Of a stretch of DNA of 64,000 bases, positions 7,207-15,302 are shown in pieces. The position numbers and the translations under genes were made by a program. A model generated the notes under the pieces. The model had not been told where the DNA came from, did not search any database, and was given only the letters and a program-made list of their open reading frames with translations. Position 1 is the stretch's first letter; each line of letters starts with the position of its first letter. The stretch covers positions 186,001 through 250,000 of the forward strand of contig NZ_NKYF01000009.1 of NCBI RefSeq assembly GCF_002262885.1. Reading direction: 5' to 3'. This DNA is from Pseudonocardia sp. MH-G8. Its GTDB lineage: Bacteria > Actinomycetota > Actinomycetes > Mycobacteriales > Pseudonocardiaceae.

Positions 7207-8343
7207 GGGGGCGGGGAAGTTCAGCTCGCTGAACAGCGCCAGCTGCTCCGCGCAGCGGCGGACCAGGGCGTCGGCGTCTCTCACTACCGGGCGGCCGTCG
7301 ACCTCGGTGATCGCGGTCGCCGGGAGGTGGCGGGCGGGGCCGTCCCGGCGCACCGCCTCCAGCAGGTGCATGAACGGCGCGCAGGACGACAGCGGGGCCA
7401 GCAGCGGCACCGCCGGGTCGCCGAGGTGGGCCACGAGGTTGTCGAGCAGGACGGTGCGTCCGGCCGGCGCGGTGGCGGGGGAGCCGTCGGCCAGGGTGCC
7501 GGTGAGCGTGTCGGTGGTGTACTCCAGCTCCAGCCGCCCGTGCTCGCCGTGCACGACGATCACCGGCATGCGGTGCTCGGCGGCGCACAGGCTGACGGCC
7601 ACGACGATGGGGATCCCGCCGACGGTGAGCCGCGCCGACGCGGTGTCGTCGCCCTCGGGCGAGGCGACCCGGTAGCGCTGCAGCTCCACGTCGACGTCCG
7701 CGTCGGCGGGGACGCCCGCCACCCGCAGCGCGGACGCGGTGGCGTGGGCGAACGCGTTGGTCAGCGCGCCGTCGGTGACCGGCTCGCCGTCGATCTCCAT
7801 CCGCCCGGCCCAGGCGGCCCGGGCGAAGTAGGCGCGCTCACGCACCCACGCCCCGTGGACGCCGACGCCGCGCAGCGGGCCGAGCGCGCCGTCGGCGACG
7901 AGCCGGGCGGCGTGGGCGAGCGCGTGCGACCCGAACGACTGGAAGCCGACCTGGCACACCTTCCCGGCGGCCTCGACCTCGGCGGACAGCGCGCGGAACT
8001 GTGCCATCGACGCCGTCGGCGGCTTCTCCACGAACAGGTGCGACCCGGCGGCCAGCGCCGGCCGGGCCAGCGCGAGATGCGTGTGGATCGGGGTGGAGAC
8101 GATCGTGACGTCCGGGCGCACGCGCTCGAGCAGCTCGGCCGCGTGGGCCAGCACCGGCACGTCGGCGCCCCCGGGCAGGGCCCGCACCCGCGCGAGCGAC
8201 TCGGGTGCGGGTGGACGCGGGTCGGCCAGGCCGGCGACCCGCACCGCGCCGGCGCCGGCGAGGCGCAGCAGCCCGTCGAGGTGCACCTGCCCGTAGCCGT
8301 GCACGCCGATGAGCGCGACGCGCGGAGGCCCGTAGACGTCCAT
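7183..8343 (-). CDS. Gfo/Idh/MocA family NAD(P)-dependent oxidoreductase
   Basis: The protein has a Rossmann N-terminal domain (VALIGVHGYGQVHLDG), the family EKP motif in HLFVEKPPTASM, and a C-terminal alpha/beta domain used for substrate binding. Members oxidise or reduce sugars, inositols and related carbonyls with NAD(P). The length of 386 residues is typical. GGGAGGGG precedes the ATG at 8343. The last residues (GSGKPLS) are encoded inside the right half of the dispersed hairpin, so the native C terminus may have been altered by the repeat. A LacI-type operator just upstream suggests sugar induction. Confidence 0.85.
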   Translation of the reverse strand: MDVYGPPRVALIGVHGYGQVHLDGLLRLAGAGAVRVAGLADPRPPAPESLARVRALPGGADVPVLAHAAELLERVRPDVTIVSTPIHTHLALARPALAAGSHLFVEKPPTASMAQFRALSAEVEAAGKVCQVGFQSFGSHALAHAARLVADGALGPLRGVGVHGAWVRERAYFARAAWAGRMEIDGEPVTDGALTNAFAHATASALRVAGVPADADVDVELQRYRVASPEGDDTASARLTVGGIPIVVAVSLCAAEHRMPVIVVHGEHGRLELEYTTDTLTGTLADGSPATAPAGRTVLLDNLVAHLGDPAVPLLAPLSSCAPFMHLLEAVRRDGPARHLPATAITEVDGRPVVRDADALVRRCAEQLALFSELNFPAPGSGKPLS

Positions 8344-8355
8344 GGTCCCCTCCCT

Positions 8356-8370
8356 GGGAAAGCGGTTGCC
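8356..8370 (-). promoter_or_regulatory. LacI-family operator candidate
   Basis: The plus-strand sequence GGGAAAGCGGTTGCC has the AA-N-CG-N-TT core typical of LacI/CcpA-class operators and lies 13 bases upstream of the Gfo/Idh start codon, where a repressor would block initiation. The symmetry is imperfect on one side. No LacI-family gene is present in the window. Confidence 0.4.
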
Positions 8371-8383
8371 AGCCTACGCGGAG

Positions 8384-8451
8384 CGCTCGCACACCGATTC
8401 GTGTGCTCACGCACCGACTGCAGTCGGTGCGGCAGCACAGAAGTCGGTGTA
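8384..8451. repeat. Nested CTGCAG palindrome, copy 1
   Basis: A perfect 18-base palindrome CACCGACTGCAGTCGGTG (8412-8429) sits between an outer left arm GCTCGCACACCGA and a right AGTCGGTGT. The same architecture recurs at 12245-12315 and 48994-49065. Copies are found after tandem, convergent and divergent genes, so a simple terminator role does not explain them. Confidence 0.8.
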
Positions 8452-8456
8452 TGGCG

Positions 8457-9068
8457 TCAGCCGTGGCGCCAGGCCGCCGTGATGAAGGAGCGGAGGAGCT
8501 CGACGTTCGACGCCGGCGGGGGAGTGGAGGCGAGGTTGCCGATGCGGTCGTCGAAGGCGCTCTGGGTGAGGGCGCCGACGGCGAACAGGTAGCTCCACTC
8601 GTAGAACCCCGGTGGCTTGCCGGGCAGGGCGCGGCGCAGTGCGGCGATGAACTCGCGGGCCATCGGGTCGAACAGCTCCCGGATGACCGGGCGCTGCATG
8701 CTGGACGGGTCGGCGGCCTCCCGCAGCACGAGCCGCCGGTACGAGGCGCCCTCGGCGGCGAGGGCGATCACGGGGTCCATGAAGGCGCTGACGATCCGGT
8801 CGAGCGCGTCGGGTGCGTCCAGGTCCTCGATCGCCTCGAGCATCCGCAGCCGCTCCTCGTTGACGTGCTGGCGGCGCGCGAAAACGGCTGTGTAGAGCGC
8901 GAGCTTCGACTCGAAGTGGTAGCCGATCAACGAGAGCTTCACCTCGGCCGCGGCGGCGATCTGGCGCAACGTCGTGCCGTGGTAGCCGGACTCGGCGAAC
9001 ACGCGCTCGGCGGCGTCGAGGATGCGCCCGCGCCGGTCGAGCGGCGGGTCGCCGGCGGGGGCCTGCAT
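8457..9068 (-). CDS. TetR/AcrR family transcriptional regulator
   Basis: This regulator has 203 residues from the ATG at 9068. The N-terminal helix-turn-helix is at about residues 12-57 (ILDAAERVFAESGYHGTTLR, with the recognition helix near LSLIGYHF), followed by a ligand-binding helical domain. It is divergent from the MFS operon at 9163. Two 18-20 base palindromes of matching sequence lie between them, so it probably represses both itself and that operon until its ligand arrives. An upstream extension to 9173 would cross the operator and is rejected. Confidence 0.9.
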   Translation of the reverse strand: MQAPAGDPPLDRRGRILDAAERVFAESGYHGTTLRQIAAAAEVKLSLIGYHFESKLALYTAVFARRQHVNEERLRMLEAIEDLDAPDALDRIVSAFMDPVIALAAEGASYRRLVLREAADPSSMQRPVIRELFDPMAREFIAALRRALPGKPPGFYEWSYLFAVGALTQSAFDDRIGNLASTPPPASNVELLRSFITAAWRHG

Positions 9069-9079
9069 GGCGCCACGGT

Positions 9080-9097
9080 ACTGGACGGCCGTGCAGT
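9080..9097. promoter_or_regulatory. TetR operator O1
   Basis: ACTGGACGGCCGTGCAGT is a near-perfect palindrome with only the fifth pair mismatched. It is 11 bases from the regulator's start codon, suited to autorepression. It shares the ACTG-N-ACG...CGT-N-CAGT pattern with the second box at 9115-9134. Confidence 0.65.
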
Positions 9098-9103
9098 CAC
9101 CTC

Positions 9104-9133
9104 TTGACCGTACTGACTGGACGTCCGTACAGT
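9104..9133 (+). promoter_or_regulatory. Promoter of the MFS operon with TetR operator O2
   Basis: TTGACC (9104-9109) and TACAGT (9128-9133) are spaced by 18 bases. The second palindrome GACTGGACGTCCGTACAGTC (9115-9134) covers the spacer and the -10 element, a classic repression layout. Its centre is 36 bases from that of the first operator. Confidence 0.6.
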
Positions 9134-9162
9134 CGCCGCGACCGTTTCGAAGGGGAGACGCG

Positions 9163-10380
9163 ATGCGACGCACGCGGTGGGTGGTGCTGGGTGGGAGCTT
9201 CCTCGCCTACATGTTCGACGCGATGGAGATCATCCTGTTGTCGCTGGCGCTGCCGGCGATCCGCGAGGACATGGATCTCGGCCCGGCCCAGGCCGGTCTG
9301 CTCGCCACCGCGACGCTGCTCGGCATCGGGCTGTCGAGCCTGCTCGCCGGCTACGTGTCGGACAACTTCGGCCGCCGGACCGCGCTGATCGCCTCGCTCG
9401 CGACCTTCGGGGTCTTCACCGCCGCACTCGCGGTCGTGCCGAACTTCGAGATCTTCCTGCTGTTGCGGTTCGTCGCCGGGTTCGGCCTCGGCGGGGTGTG
9501 GGGCGTGGTGTCGGCCTACGTCGTGGAGACGTGGCCGAGCGAGTCCCGCGGGCGGGCCGCAGCGTTCGTGCTGAGCAGCTTCCCGATCGGCGGGGTCGTC
9601 GCCGCGGTGCTTTCGGGAGTGTTCCTGCCCGACTGGCGGCTGATGTTCCTGGTGGCGGGCGCCGGGGTCGTGTTGCCGTTGCTGATCGTGATCATGTTAT
9701 TCCCCGAGTCGCGGGCCTGGGTGGACGCGAAGGCGGCGGACTCCGGTGGCAGGGTGTCCATCACCGAGATCTTCGCGCCGCAGGTGCGCCGCCGCACGAT
9801 CCTCGCGACGCTCGTGGCCGGCCTCGCCCTCACCGGCTGGTGGGGCGGCTCGACGTGGTTGCCGACCTACCTGGCCACCGAGCGGGGCATCCCGACGGCG
9901 ACGGTGGCGGTGTTCATGACGGTGCTGAACCTCGGCATGTTCGTCGGCTACAACGTCTTCGGGCTGATCGCCGACCGGATCGGCCGCCGCTCGGCGATCA
10001 TCGTCTCGTTGCTCGGCGTGGCCGTGACCCTCCCGCTCTATGCCCTCACCAGCAACCAGACGGCCCTGCTGTGGTTCGGGCCGCTGTTCGCCTTCTTCGC
10101 CGCGTTCACCGGCCTGTTCGGCTCCTACATCGGCGAGCTGTTCCCCACCCGCATCCGCACCACCGGCGCCGGGTTCTGCTTCAACGTGGGCCGCGGGGTG
10201 TCGGCGTTCGCGCCGTTCGGGCTCGCCGCGCTGGCCACGGTCACCGGCCTGTCCGGCGGCCTGCTGGTGTGCGCGGCGTTCTTCGCCGCGGCGGGGCTGC
10301 TGACGTTCCTGCTGCCCCGCACCGACTCGCCCCCCGCCGCGTCCGTCGTTCCCACCGTCACCACCGAGAGGACCGCATGA
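9163..10380 (+). CDS. MFS transporter (aromatic-acid/sugar type)
   Basis: This major facilitator has 405 residues and 12 predicted helices. The loop 2-3 signature is GYVSDNFGRRTAL and the loop 8-9 counterpart is FGLIADRIGRRSA, as in the metabolite:H+ symporter family. GGGGAGA precedes the ATG. It is the first gene of a three-gene operon with a metallo-beta-lactamase-fold hydrolase and an FAH-family hydrolase, whose stop/start codons overlap. The likely substrate is an organic or aromatic acid that the two enzymes then process; this is inferred from context only. Confidence 0.9.
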   Translation: MRRTRWVVLGGSFLAYMFDAMEIILLSLALPAIREDMDLGPAQAGLLATATLLGIGLSSLLAGYVSDNFGRRTALIASLATFGVFTAALAVVPNFEIFLLLRFVAGFGLGGVWGVVSAYVVETWPSESRGRAAAFVLSSFPIGGVVAAVLSGVFLPDWRLMFLVAGAGVVLPLLIVIMLFPESRAWVDAKAADSGGRVSITEIFAPQVRRRTILATLVAGLALTGWWGGSTWLPTYLATERGIPTATVAVFMTVLNLGMFVGYNVFGLIADRIGRRSAIIVSLLGVAVTLPLYALTSNQTALLWFGPLFAFFAAFTGLFGSYIGELFPTRIRTTGAGFCFNVGRGVSAFAPFGLAALATVTGLSGGLLVCAAFFAAAGLLTFLLPRTDSPPAASVVPTVTTERTA

Positions 10381-11300
10381 CCGCGCTGCCCCCGCCCGAG
10401 CTCACCGAGCTCGCCCCCGGGATCTTCGCCTACGTCCAGCCGGACGGCAGCTGGATGATCAACAACACCGGTGTCGTCGTCGCGGAGTCGGGGCCGCTGC
10501 TGGTGGACACGACGTCCACCGAGGCGCGCAACCGGGCGTTGCTCGCGGCCGCGGCGGACGTCTGCCCGGGTTCGCCCCGGGCCCTGGTCAACACCCACCA
10601 CCACGGTGACCACACCTACGGCAACTGGATGATGCCCCCGAGCACCCCGATCCTCGGGCACGTGCACTGCCGGGAGGACGTGCTGGCCGCCGGGCTGGTC
10701 GCCGCCCAGGTGCTCACCGGGCCTGACTACGGGCGCGTCGAGGTCCGGCCACCGGACGTCACGTTCACCGGGAGCATGACGCTGCACCTGGGGGACCGGC
10801 CGGTCGAGCTGATCCACGTCGGCCCCGCCCACACCCGCAGCGACGTCCTGGTGTGGCTACCGCACGAGCGCGTGCTCTTCGCCGGCGATCTCGCCTTCGC
10901 GGGCGGCCAGCCGTTCCTCGCGGAGGGGAGCCTCGCCGGCTACCCGGAGGCGCTCGCGCGGATCCGGGAGCTGCAGCCCGAGATCATGGTGCCCGGCCAC
11001 GGTCCGGTGTGCCGCGGAGCGGAGATCCCCGCGCTGCTCGACGACCTCACCGACTACGCCGCGTTCGTCGACGCGGTGGCGCGCGAGCACCACAGCGCGG
11101 GCCGCCCGCCGTTGGAGGCCGCCCGCGCCGCCGCGGACAACCGGTTCGCCTCCTGGCAGGAGAGCGAGCGGCTCGCCGGCAACCTGCACCGGGCCTACAG
11201 CGAGCTCGACGGGAACCCGCGCGGCACCCGGATCCCGCTCGACTCGGTGTGGCCGGACATGGTCGCGTTCCACGGCGCCCCGATCGGGTGCGTGGCCTGA
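10377..11300 (+). CDS. Metallo-beta-lactamase-fold hydrolase
   Basis: The zinc-binding signature HxHxDH appears as THHHGDHTYGN near residue 80, and later metal ligands are seen in HVGPAHTRSD, LFAGDLAF and VPGHGPVC. The fold hydrolyses thioesters, lactones, lactams or similar bonds; family members like this 307-residue form are often annotated only as MBL-fold hydrolases. The ATG overlaps the stop of the MFS gene (ATGA), so it is co-translated with the transporter. The substrate is probably the imported compound or a derivative. Confidence 0.9.
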   Translation: MTALPPPELTELAPGIFAYVQPDGSWMINNTGVVVAESGPLLVDTTSTEARNRALLAAAADVCPGSPRALVNTHHHGDHTYGNWMMPPSTPILGHVHCREDVLAAGLVAAQVLTGPDYGRVEVRPPDVTFTGSMTLHLGDRPVELIHVGPAHTRSDVLVWLPHERVLFAGDLAFAGGQPFLAEGSLAGYPEALARIRELQPEIMVPGHGPVCRGAEIPALLDDLTDYAAFVDAVAREHHSAGRPPLEAARAAADNRFASWQESERLAGNLHRAYSELDGNPRGTRIPLDSVWPDMVAFHGAPIGCVA

Positions 11301-12223
11301 TGCGCTGGGTCACCTACCGCGCCGTGGACGGCGCCGAGCGGGCCGGGCTGTTGCGCGAGGGCCGGGTGCACGGCCTGGACGGTTCCCTGCTCGCGCACCT
11401 GGAGTCCGACGGCGGGCTCGCTGCCGCGGGTGAACGGGCCGCGAGCGACCCGGTGGAGGTTGTCGACCTCGCCGACGTGGCGCTGTGCGCGCCGGTGCCG
11501 CGCCCGCCGTCGGTGCGCGACTTCCTGTCCTTCGAGGAGCACCTGCGCAACGCCGTGCGCGCTCTCGGGCGTGACGACGTCCCGCCGGTCTGGTACGAGC
11601 AGCCGGTCTTCTACTTCACGAACCCGGCGGCGATCCGCGGCCCGGACGCGGAGATCCCGATCTCACCGGGCTGCGCCGCGTTCGACTACGAGGTGGAGGT
11701 GGCCGCCGTCGTCGGCCGTGCCGGCAGCGACCTCACCCCGGAGGAGGCCGAGTCGCACATCGCCGGCTACACCGTGTTCTGCGACTGGTCGGCCCGCGAC
11801 GTGCAGGCGCGCGAGTCGACGATCGGGCTCGGCCCGGCCAAGGGCAAGGACGGCGCCACCTCGCTCGGCCCCGTCCTCGTGACGCCCGACGAGCTCGAGC
11901 CCCACCGCAGCGGGAAGGGCTTCCGCCTCGCGATGCGGGCGGCGGTGAACGGCCGCGACCTCGGCGGCGGCACCTGGGCGGACATCCACTGGTCGTTCGG
12001 GCAGATGCTCGCCTACGCCTCCCGCGGCACGCAGCTGCGGCCGGGCGACGTGATCGGCAGCGGCACGGTGGGCACCGGCTGCCTGCTGGAGCTCTCCGGC
12101 CTCCACGGGCCCGAGCGCTACCCGTGGTTGCGGCCGGGGGACGTCGTCACGGTGGAGGTGGAGCAGCTCGGCGCCGTGACGGGCCGGATCGTGCCCGGCC
12201 CCGACCCGGTGCCCCTCGGCTGA
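11300..12223 (+). CDS. Fumarylacetoacetate hydrolase family protein
   Basis: The C-terminal FAH domain starts near residue 75 with VPRPPSVRDFLSFEEHLRNA. Metal-binding acidic residues are in the DYEVEVAAVVG strand, followed by GYTVFCDWSARDVQ and the C-terminal GDVIGSGTVGTGCLLEL. FAH enzymes cleave C-C bonds of beta-diketo acids (acylpyruvases) or decarboxylate/isomerise aromatic-cleavage products. The start codon overlaps the stop of the preceding gene by one base. Together with the transporter and MBL hydrolase it suggests a short pathway for an aromatic or diketo acid. Confidence 0.88.
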   Translation: MRWVTYRAVDGAERAGLLREGRVHGLDGSLLAHLESDGGLAAAGERAASDPVEVVDLADVALCAPVPRPPSVRDFLSFEEHLRNAVRALGRDDVPPVWYEQPVFYFTNPAAIRGPDAEIPISPGCAAFDYEVEVAAVVGRAGSDLTPEEAESHIAGYTVFCDWSARDVQARESTIGLGPAKGKDGATSLGPVLVTPDELEPHRSGKGFRLAMRAAVNGRDLGGGTWADIHWSFGQMLAYASRGTQLRPGDVIGSGTVGTGCLLELSGLHGPERYPWLRPGDVVTVEVEQLGAVTGRIVPGPDPVPLG

Positions 12224-12244
12224 GGCGACCGCCGGTCCCGCGCA

Positions 12245-12315
12245 CTCGCACACCGACACCTGCGTTCACGCAGCGACTGCAGTCGGTGTGCGAGCGCGGG
12301 AATCGGTGTGCGAGC
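12245..12315. repeat. Nested CTGCAG palindrome, copy 2
   Basis: The outer arms CTCGCACACCGA (12245-12256) and TCGGTGTGCGAGC (12303-12315) are complementary. The inner core CAGCGACTGCAGTCGGTG (12271-12288) differs from copies 1 and 3 by one base. It lies between the convergent FAH and GntR genes. Confidence 0.85.
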
Positions 12316-12318
12316 GGC

Positions 12319-13017
12319 TCACTCCGGGTCGCGGCGCTCGGCGAAGCTGCGCTCCCCGTGCACGGCCAGCTCGTCCAGCACCGCCTGCGGGTCGCCGGCC
12401 TCGATGAGCTCGAACAGGTAGCGGTGGCGCGCCACGTGCTCGACGAGGGTCTCGTGGTAGCGCTCGCGGGTGTCGAGGTTGCGCGACATGCACAGCAGCA
12501 TCTGCTGCTGCACCGAGCGGTAGATCTCCGAGAGCCGCTTGTGCCCGGCCAGCCCGACGATCGAGGCGTGGAACGCGTAGCCGTCCTCGACGAGCGACCC
12601 GCGGTCCTCCTCGCGGGCGTCGCGCTCCATCCGCTCGACGGCGGCGCGGCAGACGGCCAGCCGGTCGTGGTCCTGCACCGGCACACCCAGCTCGACGGCC
12701 ATCCGCTCCAGGCCGGTCCGGAGGGTGAGGATCTCGAAGACGTCCTGGTCGGTGAGCGTGGCCACGGTGGAGCCGTACCGGGGGCGCGTGACGACGAGCC
12801 CGTCGTTCTGCAGCAGCCGCAGCGCCTCGCGCAGGGGAGGGCGGCTGATGCCCAGGTGCTCGGTGAGCCGCTCCTCGATGAGCCGCTCGCCCGGCGCGAA
12901 GGCGCCGGAGAGGATCATCTTGCGGATCGACTCCGCGGCCAGTGACACCAGGCTGGGCGGGTCGATCCGCTCGCCGGGCCGGGTGCTCCGCGCCCCGGCG
13001 GCGTCGACGCTGGTCAT
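12319..13017 (-). CDS. GntR family regulator, FadR/FCD subfamily
   Basis: This 232-residue regulator has an N-terminal winged HTH (GERLIEERLTEHLGISRPPL, with REALRLLQNDGLV following) and a C-terminal all-helical FCD domain whose metal/ligand residues include His in YAFHASIVG and HVARHRYLF. FCD regulators bind organic-acid ligands. GGGAGGG precedes the ATG at 13017. A TTGT-N2-ACAA palindrome, the usual half-site pattern for such proteins, lies in front of the large operon at 14507, so it may control that operon. It could also regulate the operon to its left, which ends next to it. Confidence 0.88.
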   Translation of the reverse strand: MTSVDAAGARSTRPGERIDPPSLVSLAAESIRKMILSGAFAPGERLIEERLTEHLGISRPPLREALRLLQNDGLVVTRPRYGSTVATLTDQDVFEILTLRTGLERMAVELGVPVQDHDRLAVCRAAVERMERDAREEDRGSLVEDGYAFHASIVGLAGHKRLSEIYRSVQQQMLLCMSRNLDTRERYHETLVEHVARHRYLFELIEAGDPQAVLDELAVHGERSFAERRDPE

Positions 13018-13161
13018 GTCGCCCTCCCTGTTCTGCGTGCCCCCAGCATCCCGCACCGGGCTGCGCGCCTCGGCGCCGCGCCGATGAGTCGTGCGCGCCC
13101 ACCGAGTCTGCCTCTGCGAGATCCTCTGACGGTCGGATCACGGAACGGAGCACTGCACACG

Positions 13162-14379
13162 ATGACCTCCTCCACGAACGGCTTCTCCCGATCCGGTCTG
13201 CAACGGCTGCACCGCGCCATGGCAGGGCACGTCGACGCGGGCCGGGTGCCCGGCCTGGTCACGCTGGTGGACCGGCACGGCGAGACGCACCTCGACGCGA
13301 TCGGGACGACCGAGCTCGGCGGCACCGTGCCGGTGCGGGCCGACACGATCTTCCGGATCAGCTCGATGACCAAGCCGATCACGGCGGTTGCCGTCATGAT
13401 CCTGGTCGAGGAGTGCCGGCTGCGCCTCGACGCGCCGGTCGAGGAGTGGCTGCCCGAACTGGCCGACCGCCGGGTGCTGCGCTCCCCGGACGCCCCGCTG
13501 GACGACACCGTCCCGGCGGAGCGGCCGATCACCGTGCGGGACGCGCTCGACTTCCGGCTCGGGCTCGGGATGATCCTGACGGCGGAGGCGTTCGGGTCCC
13601 CGTTCTTCGCCGCGGCGCAGGAGCTGGGCGTCTCCGGCTTCGGCCCGCCGCGGCCGGACCTCCCGCACACCCCCGACGAGTGGCTCGCGCGGGTGGCGAC
13701 GCTGCCGCTGCTCGACCAGCCGGGACGGCGCTGGAGCTACAACATCGGCTCGTACGTGCAGAGCGTCCTCGTCGAGCGCGCCACCGGGGCGTCGTTCCCC
13801 GAGTTCCTGCGAGAGCGGATCTTCGAGCCGCTGGGGATGCGGGACACCGGCTTCGCCGTACCGGCCGCGGATCTCGACCGGTTCACGGCCGCGTACGGCG
13901 TCGGCGCGGACGGTGCGCTGGAGCTCTACGACCCGCGCGAGGGCAGCGCCTGGTCGCGCGAGCCGGCCTTCCCCGACGGCGCGGGCGCCCTGGTCTCGAC
14001 GGCGCACGACTACCTGGCGTTCGCGCGGATGCTGCGCGACGGGGGAACCTGCGGCGGCGAACGCATCCTCTCGCGCCGCGCGGTCGCGCTGATGACGTCG
14101 AACCGGCTCACCGCGCAGCAGTGCCAGGAATCCTTCGGCGGCGTGGACGGCTGGGGCTTCGGCGTCGGGGTCGGCCTGCGCGGCGACGACCTGTGGCGCA
14201 CGCCGGGGCGGTACGGCTGGGACGGCGGGATGGGCACGTCCTGGTACACCGACCCGGCCGAGGGGCTCGTGGGCGTCCTGCTGACCCAGCGCCTCGAGTA
14301 CCCGAGCGCGAACCCCGTGTGGCTGGACTTCTGGACCTCGGTCTACGCCGCGCTCGAGGGCGCCACTGTCGAGGGCTGA
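13162..14379 (+). CDS. Serine hydrolase, class C beta-lactamase family
   Basis: The beta-lactamase/transpeptidase fold is shown by SxxK at S68-M-T-K71 (RISSMTKPITAV), the YxN motif in WSYNIGS, and the third motif region around YGWDGGMGTSW. At 405 residues without a signal peptide it is a cytosolic esterase/EstB-like member rather than a secreted beta-lactamase. The ATG at 13162 is chosen because the conserved domain begins shortly after it; its Shine-Dalgarno (GGAG) is rather distant. It lies divergent to the GntR gene and may hydrolyse an ester or lactone feeding the downstream operon. Confidence 0.85.
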   Translation: MTSSTNGFSRSGLQRLHRAMAGHVDAGRVPGLVTLVDRHGETHLDAIGTTELGGTVPVRADTIFRISSMTKPITAVAVMILVEECRLRLDAPVEEWLPELADRRVLRSPDAPLDDTVPAERPITVRDALDFRLGLGMILTAEAFGSPFFAAAQELGVSGFGPPRPDLPHTPDEWLARVATLPLLDQPGRRWSYNIGSYVQSVLVERATGASFPEFLRERIFEPLGMRDTGFAVPAADLDRFTAAYGVGADGALELYDPREGSAWSREPAFPDGAGALVSTAHDYLAFARMLRDGGTCGGERILSRRAVALMTSNRLTAQQCQESFGGVDGWGFGVGVGLRGDDLWRTPGRYGWDGGMGTSWYTDPAEGLVGVLLTQRLEYPSANPVWLDFWTSVYAALEGATVEG

Positions 14380-14437
14380 GCGCACGACCTCCTGCGGCAC
14401 TGCGTGACCTCCGATCCTTGCGCGCGTCTTTTGACTG

Positions 14438-14447
14438 TTGTAGACAA
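14438..14447. promoter_or_regulatory. FadR/GntR-type operator candidate
   Basis: TTGTAGACAA has the perfect TTGT-N2-ACAA symmetry used by many FCD-type GntR regulators. It overlaps promoter-like sequence (TTGACT at 14431-14436) about 60 bases upstream of the first gene of the 14507-22194 operon. The GntR gene at 12319-13017 is the natural candidate to bind it. Confidence 0.5.
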
Positions 14448-14506
14448 TAGCCGACTCGCAGCGGGGTGTAGGCCCGGCTGCCGGAGGACAACGCGAAAGG
14501 CGCCCG

Positions 14507-15277
14507 ATGACGACCGCGCACGACCAGTCCGCCCCCGCCGGCCCCGTGAAGGCCGACCCCGAGAACCTCGGCTCGCTCTACCAGCACCTGCGGGTGGCCG
14601 ACGTCGCCGACGCCCTCGACGGCATCGGCTACTTCGACCTCACGCTGATGACGCCGGACATCCGCCCGCTGTGGGAGGGGATGCGGTTCTGGGGGCCCGC
14701 GGCGACGCAGCGCTGCGTGCCGTCGAACAAGCCGATGTGGAAGCTCGACACCACCGAGGAGATCGTCGGGGCGCACGGCATCTGGTTCGACCGCCACGGC
14801 CACAAGCGCCTGCCCGACGGGCTCGAGCAGGGTCACGTCGTCGTCACCGACTCCGGTGGCGGGCGCGAGGTCGGGTTCTGGGGTTCGGAGAACACGATGG
14901 GCGCGGTCGTCAAGGGCGCCAACGGCATCATCACCGACGGGTACTGCCGCGACACCGACGAGGTGATCCGCCAGCGCACACCGGTCTGCGTGCGCCACCG
15001 CGGCCGCACGATCATCCCCGGCCGCATCGAGGTGGTCGAGGTGCAGACGACGATCGCGTGCGGCGGCGTTCAGGTCCGCCCCGGTGACATCGTCGGCGCC
15101 GACGGCGACGGCTGCATCGTCGTGCCCGTCGAGGTCGCGCACGAGGTCGCCACGCACGCCCGCGCGATCCTGCTCGCCGACATGGCCGCCCGGCGCAAGC
15201 ACTACGCCGCCCTGGGCCTGCCCGCCGACAGCACCGTCGACATCGACGCCGTCGAGGCCTACTACGCCGGCGTCTGA
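14507..15277 (+). CDS. RraA-like aldolase/dimethylmenaquinone methyltransferase-family protein
   Basis: The protein belongs to the RraA/HMG-CHA aldolase fold, recognised by VADVADALDGIGYFD near residue 30 and the phosphate/substrate-binding stretch VKGANGIITDGYCRDTDEV. In this family the Arg-Asp pair after the glycine-rich loop binds metal and pyruvate enolate. Members are class II pyruvate aldolases or decarboxylases, whereas true RraA lacks the catalytic residues; the RD pair here favours an enzyme. It heads the operon with a hydroxyacid dehydrogenase and a sugar importer, so it probably cleaves or decarboxylates a sugar-acid intermediate. Confidence 0.85.
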   Translation: MTTAHDQSAPAGPVKADPENLGSLYQHLRVADVADALDGIGYFDLTLMTPDIRPLWEGMRFWGPAATQRCVPSNKPMWKLDTTEEIVGAHGIWFDRHGHKRLPDGLEQGHVVVTDSGGGREVGFWGSENTMGAVVKGANGIITDGYCRDTDEVIRQRTPVCVRHRGRTIIPGRIEVVEVQTTIACGGVQVRPGDIVGADGDGCIVVPVEVAHEVATHARAILLADMAARRKHYAALGLPADSTVDIDAVEAYYAGV

Positions 15278-15302
15278 GCCGGCCCGTCACCAGGAGCAAC
15301 GC

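Noticed and set aside
8384..8451. Phage or integrative-element attachment site.
   Set aside because: Three copies occur without integrase, tRNA gene or phage genes; a dispersed repeat family explains them better.
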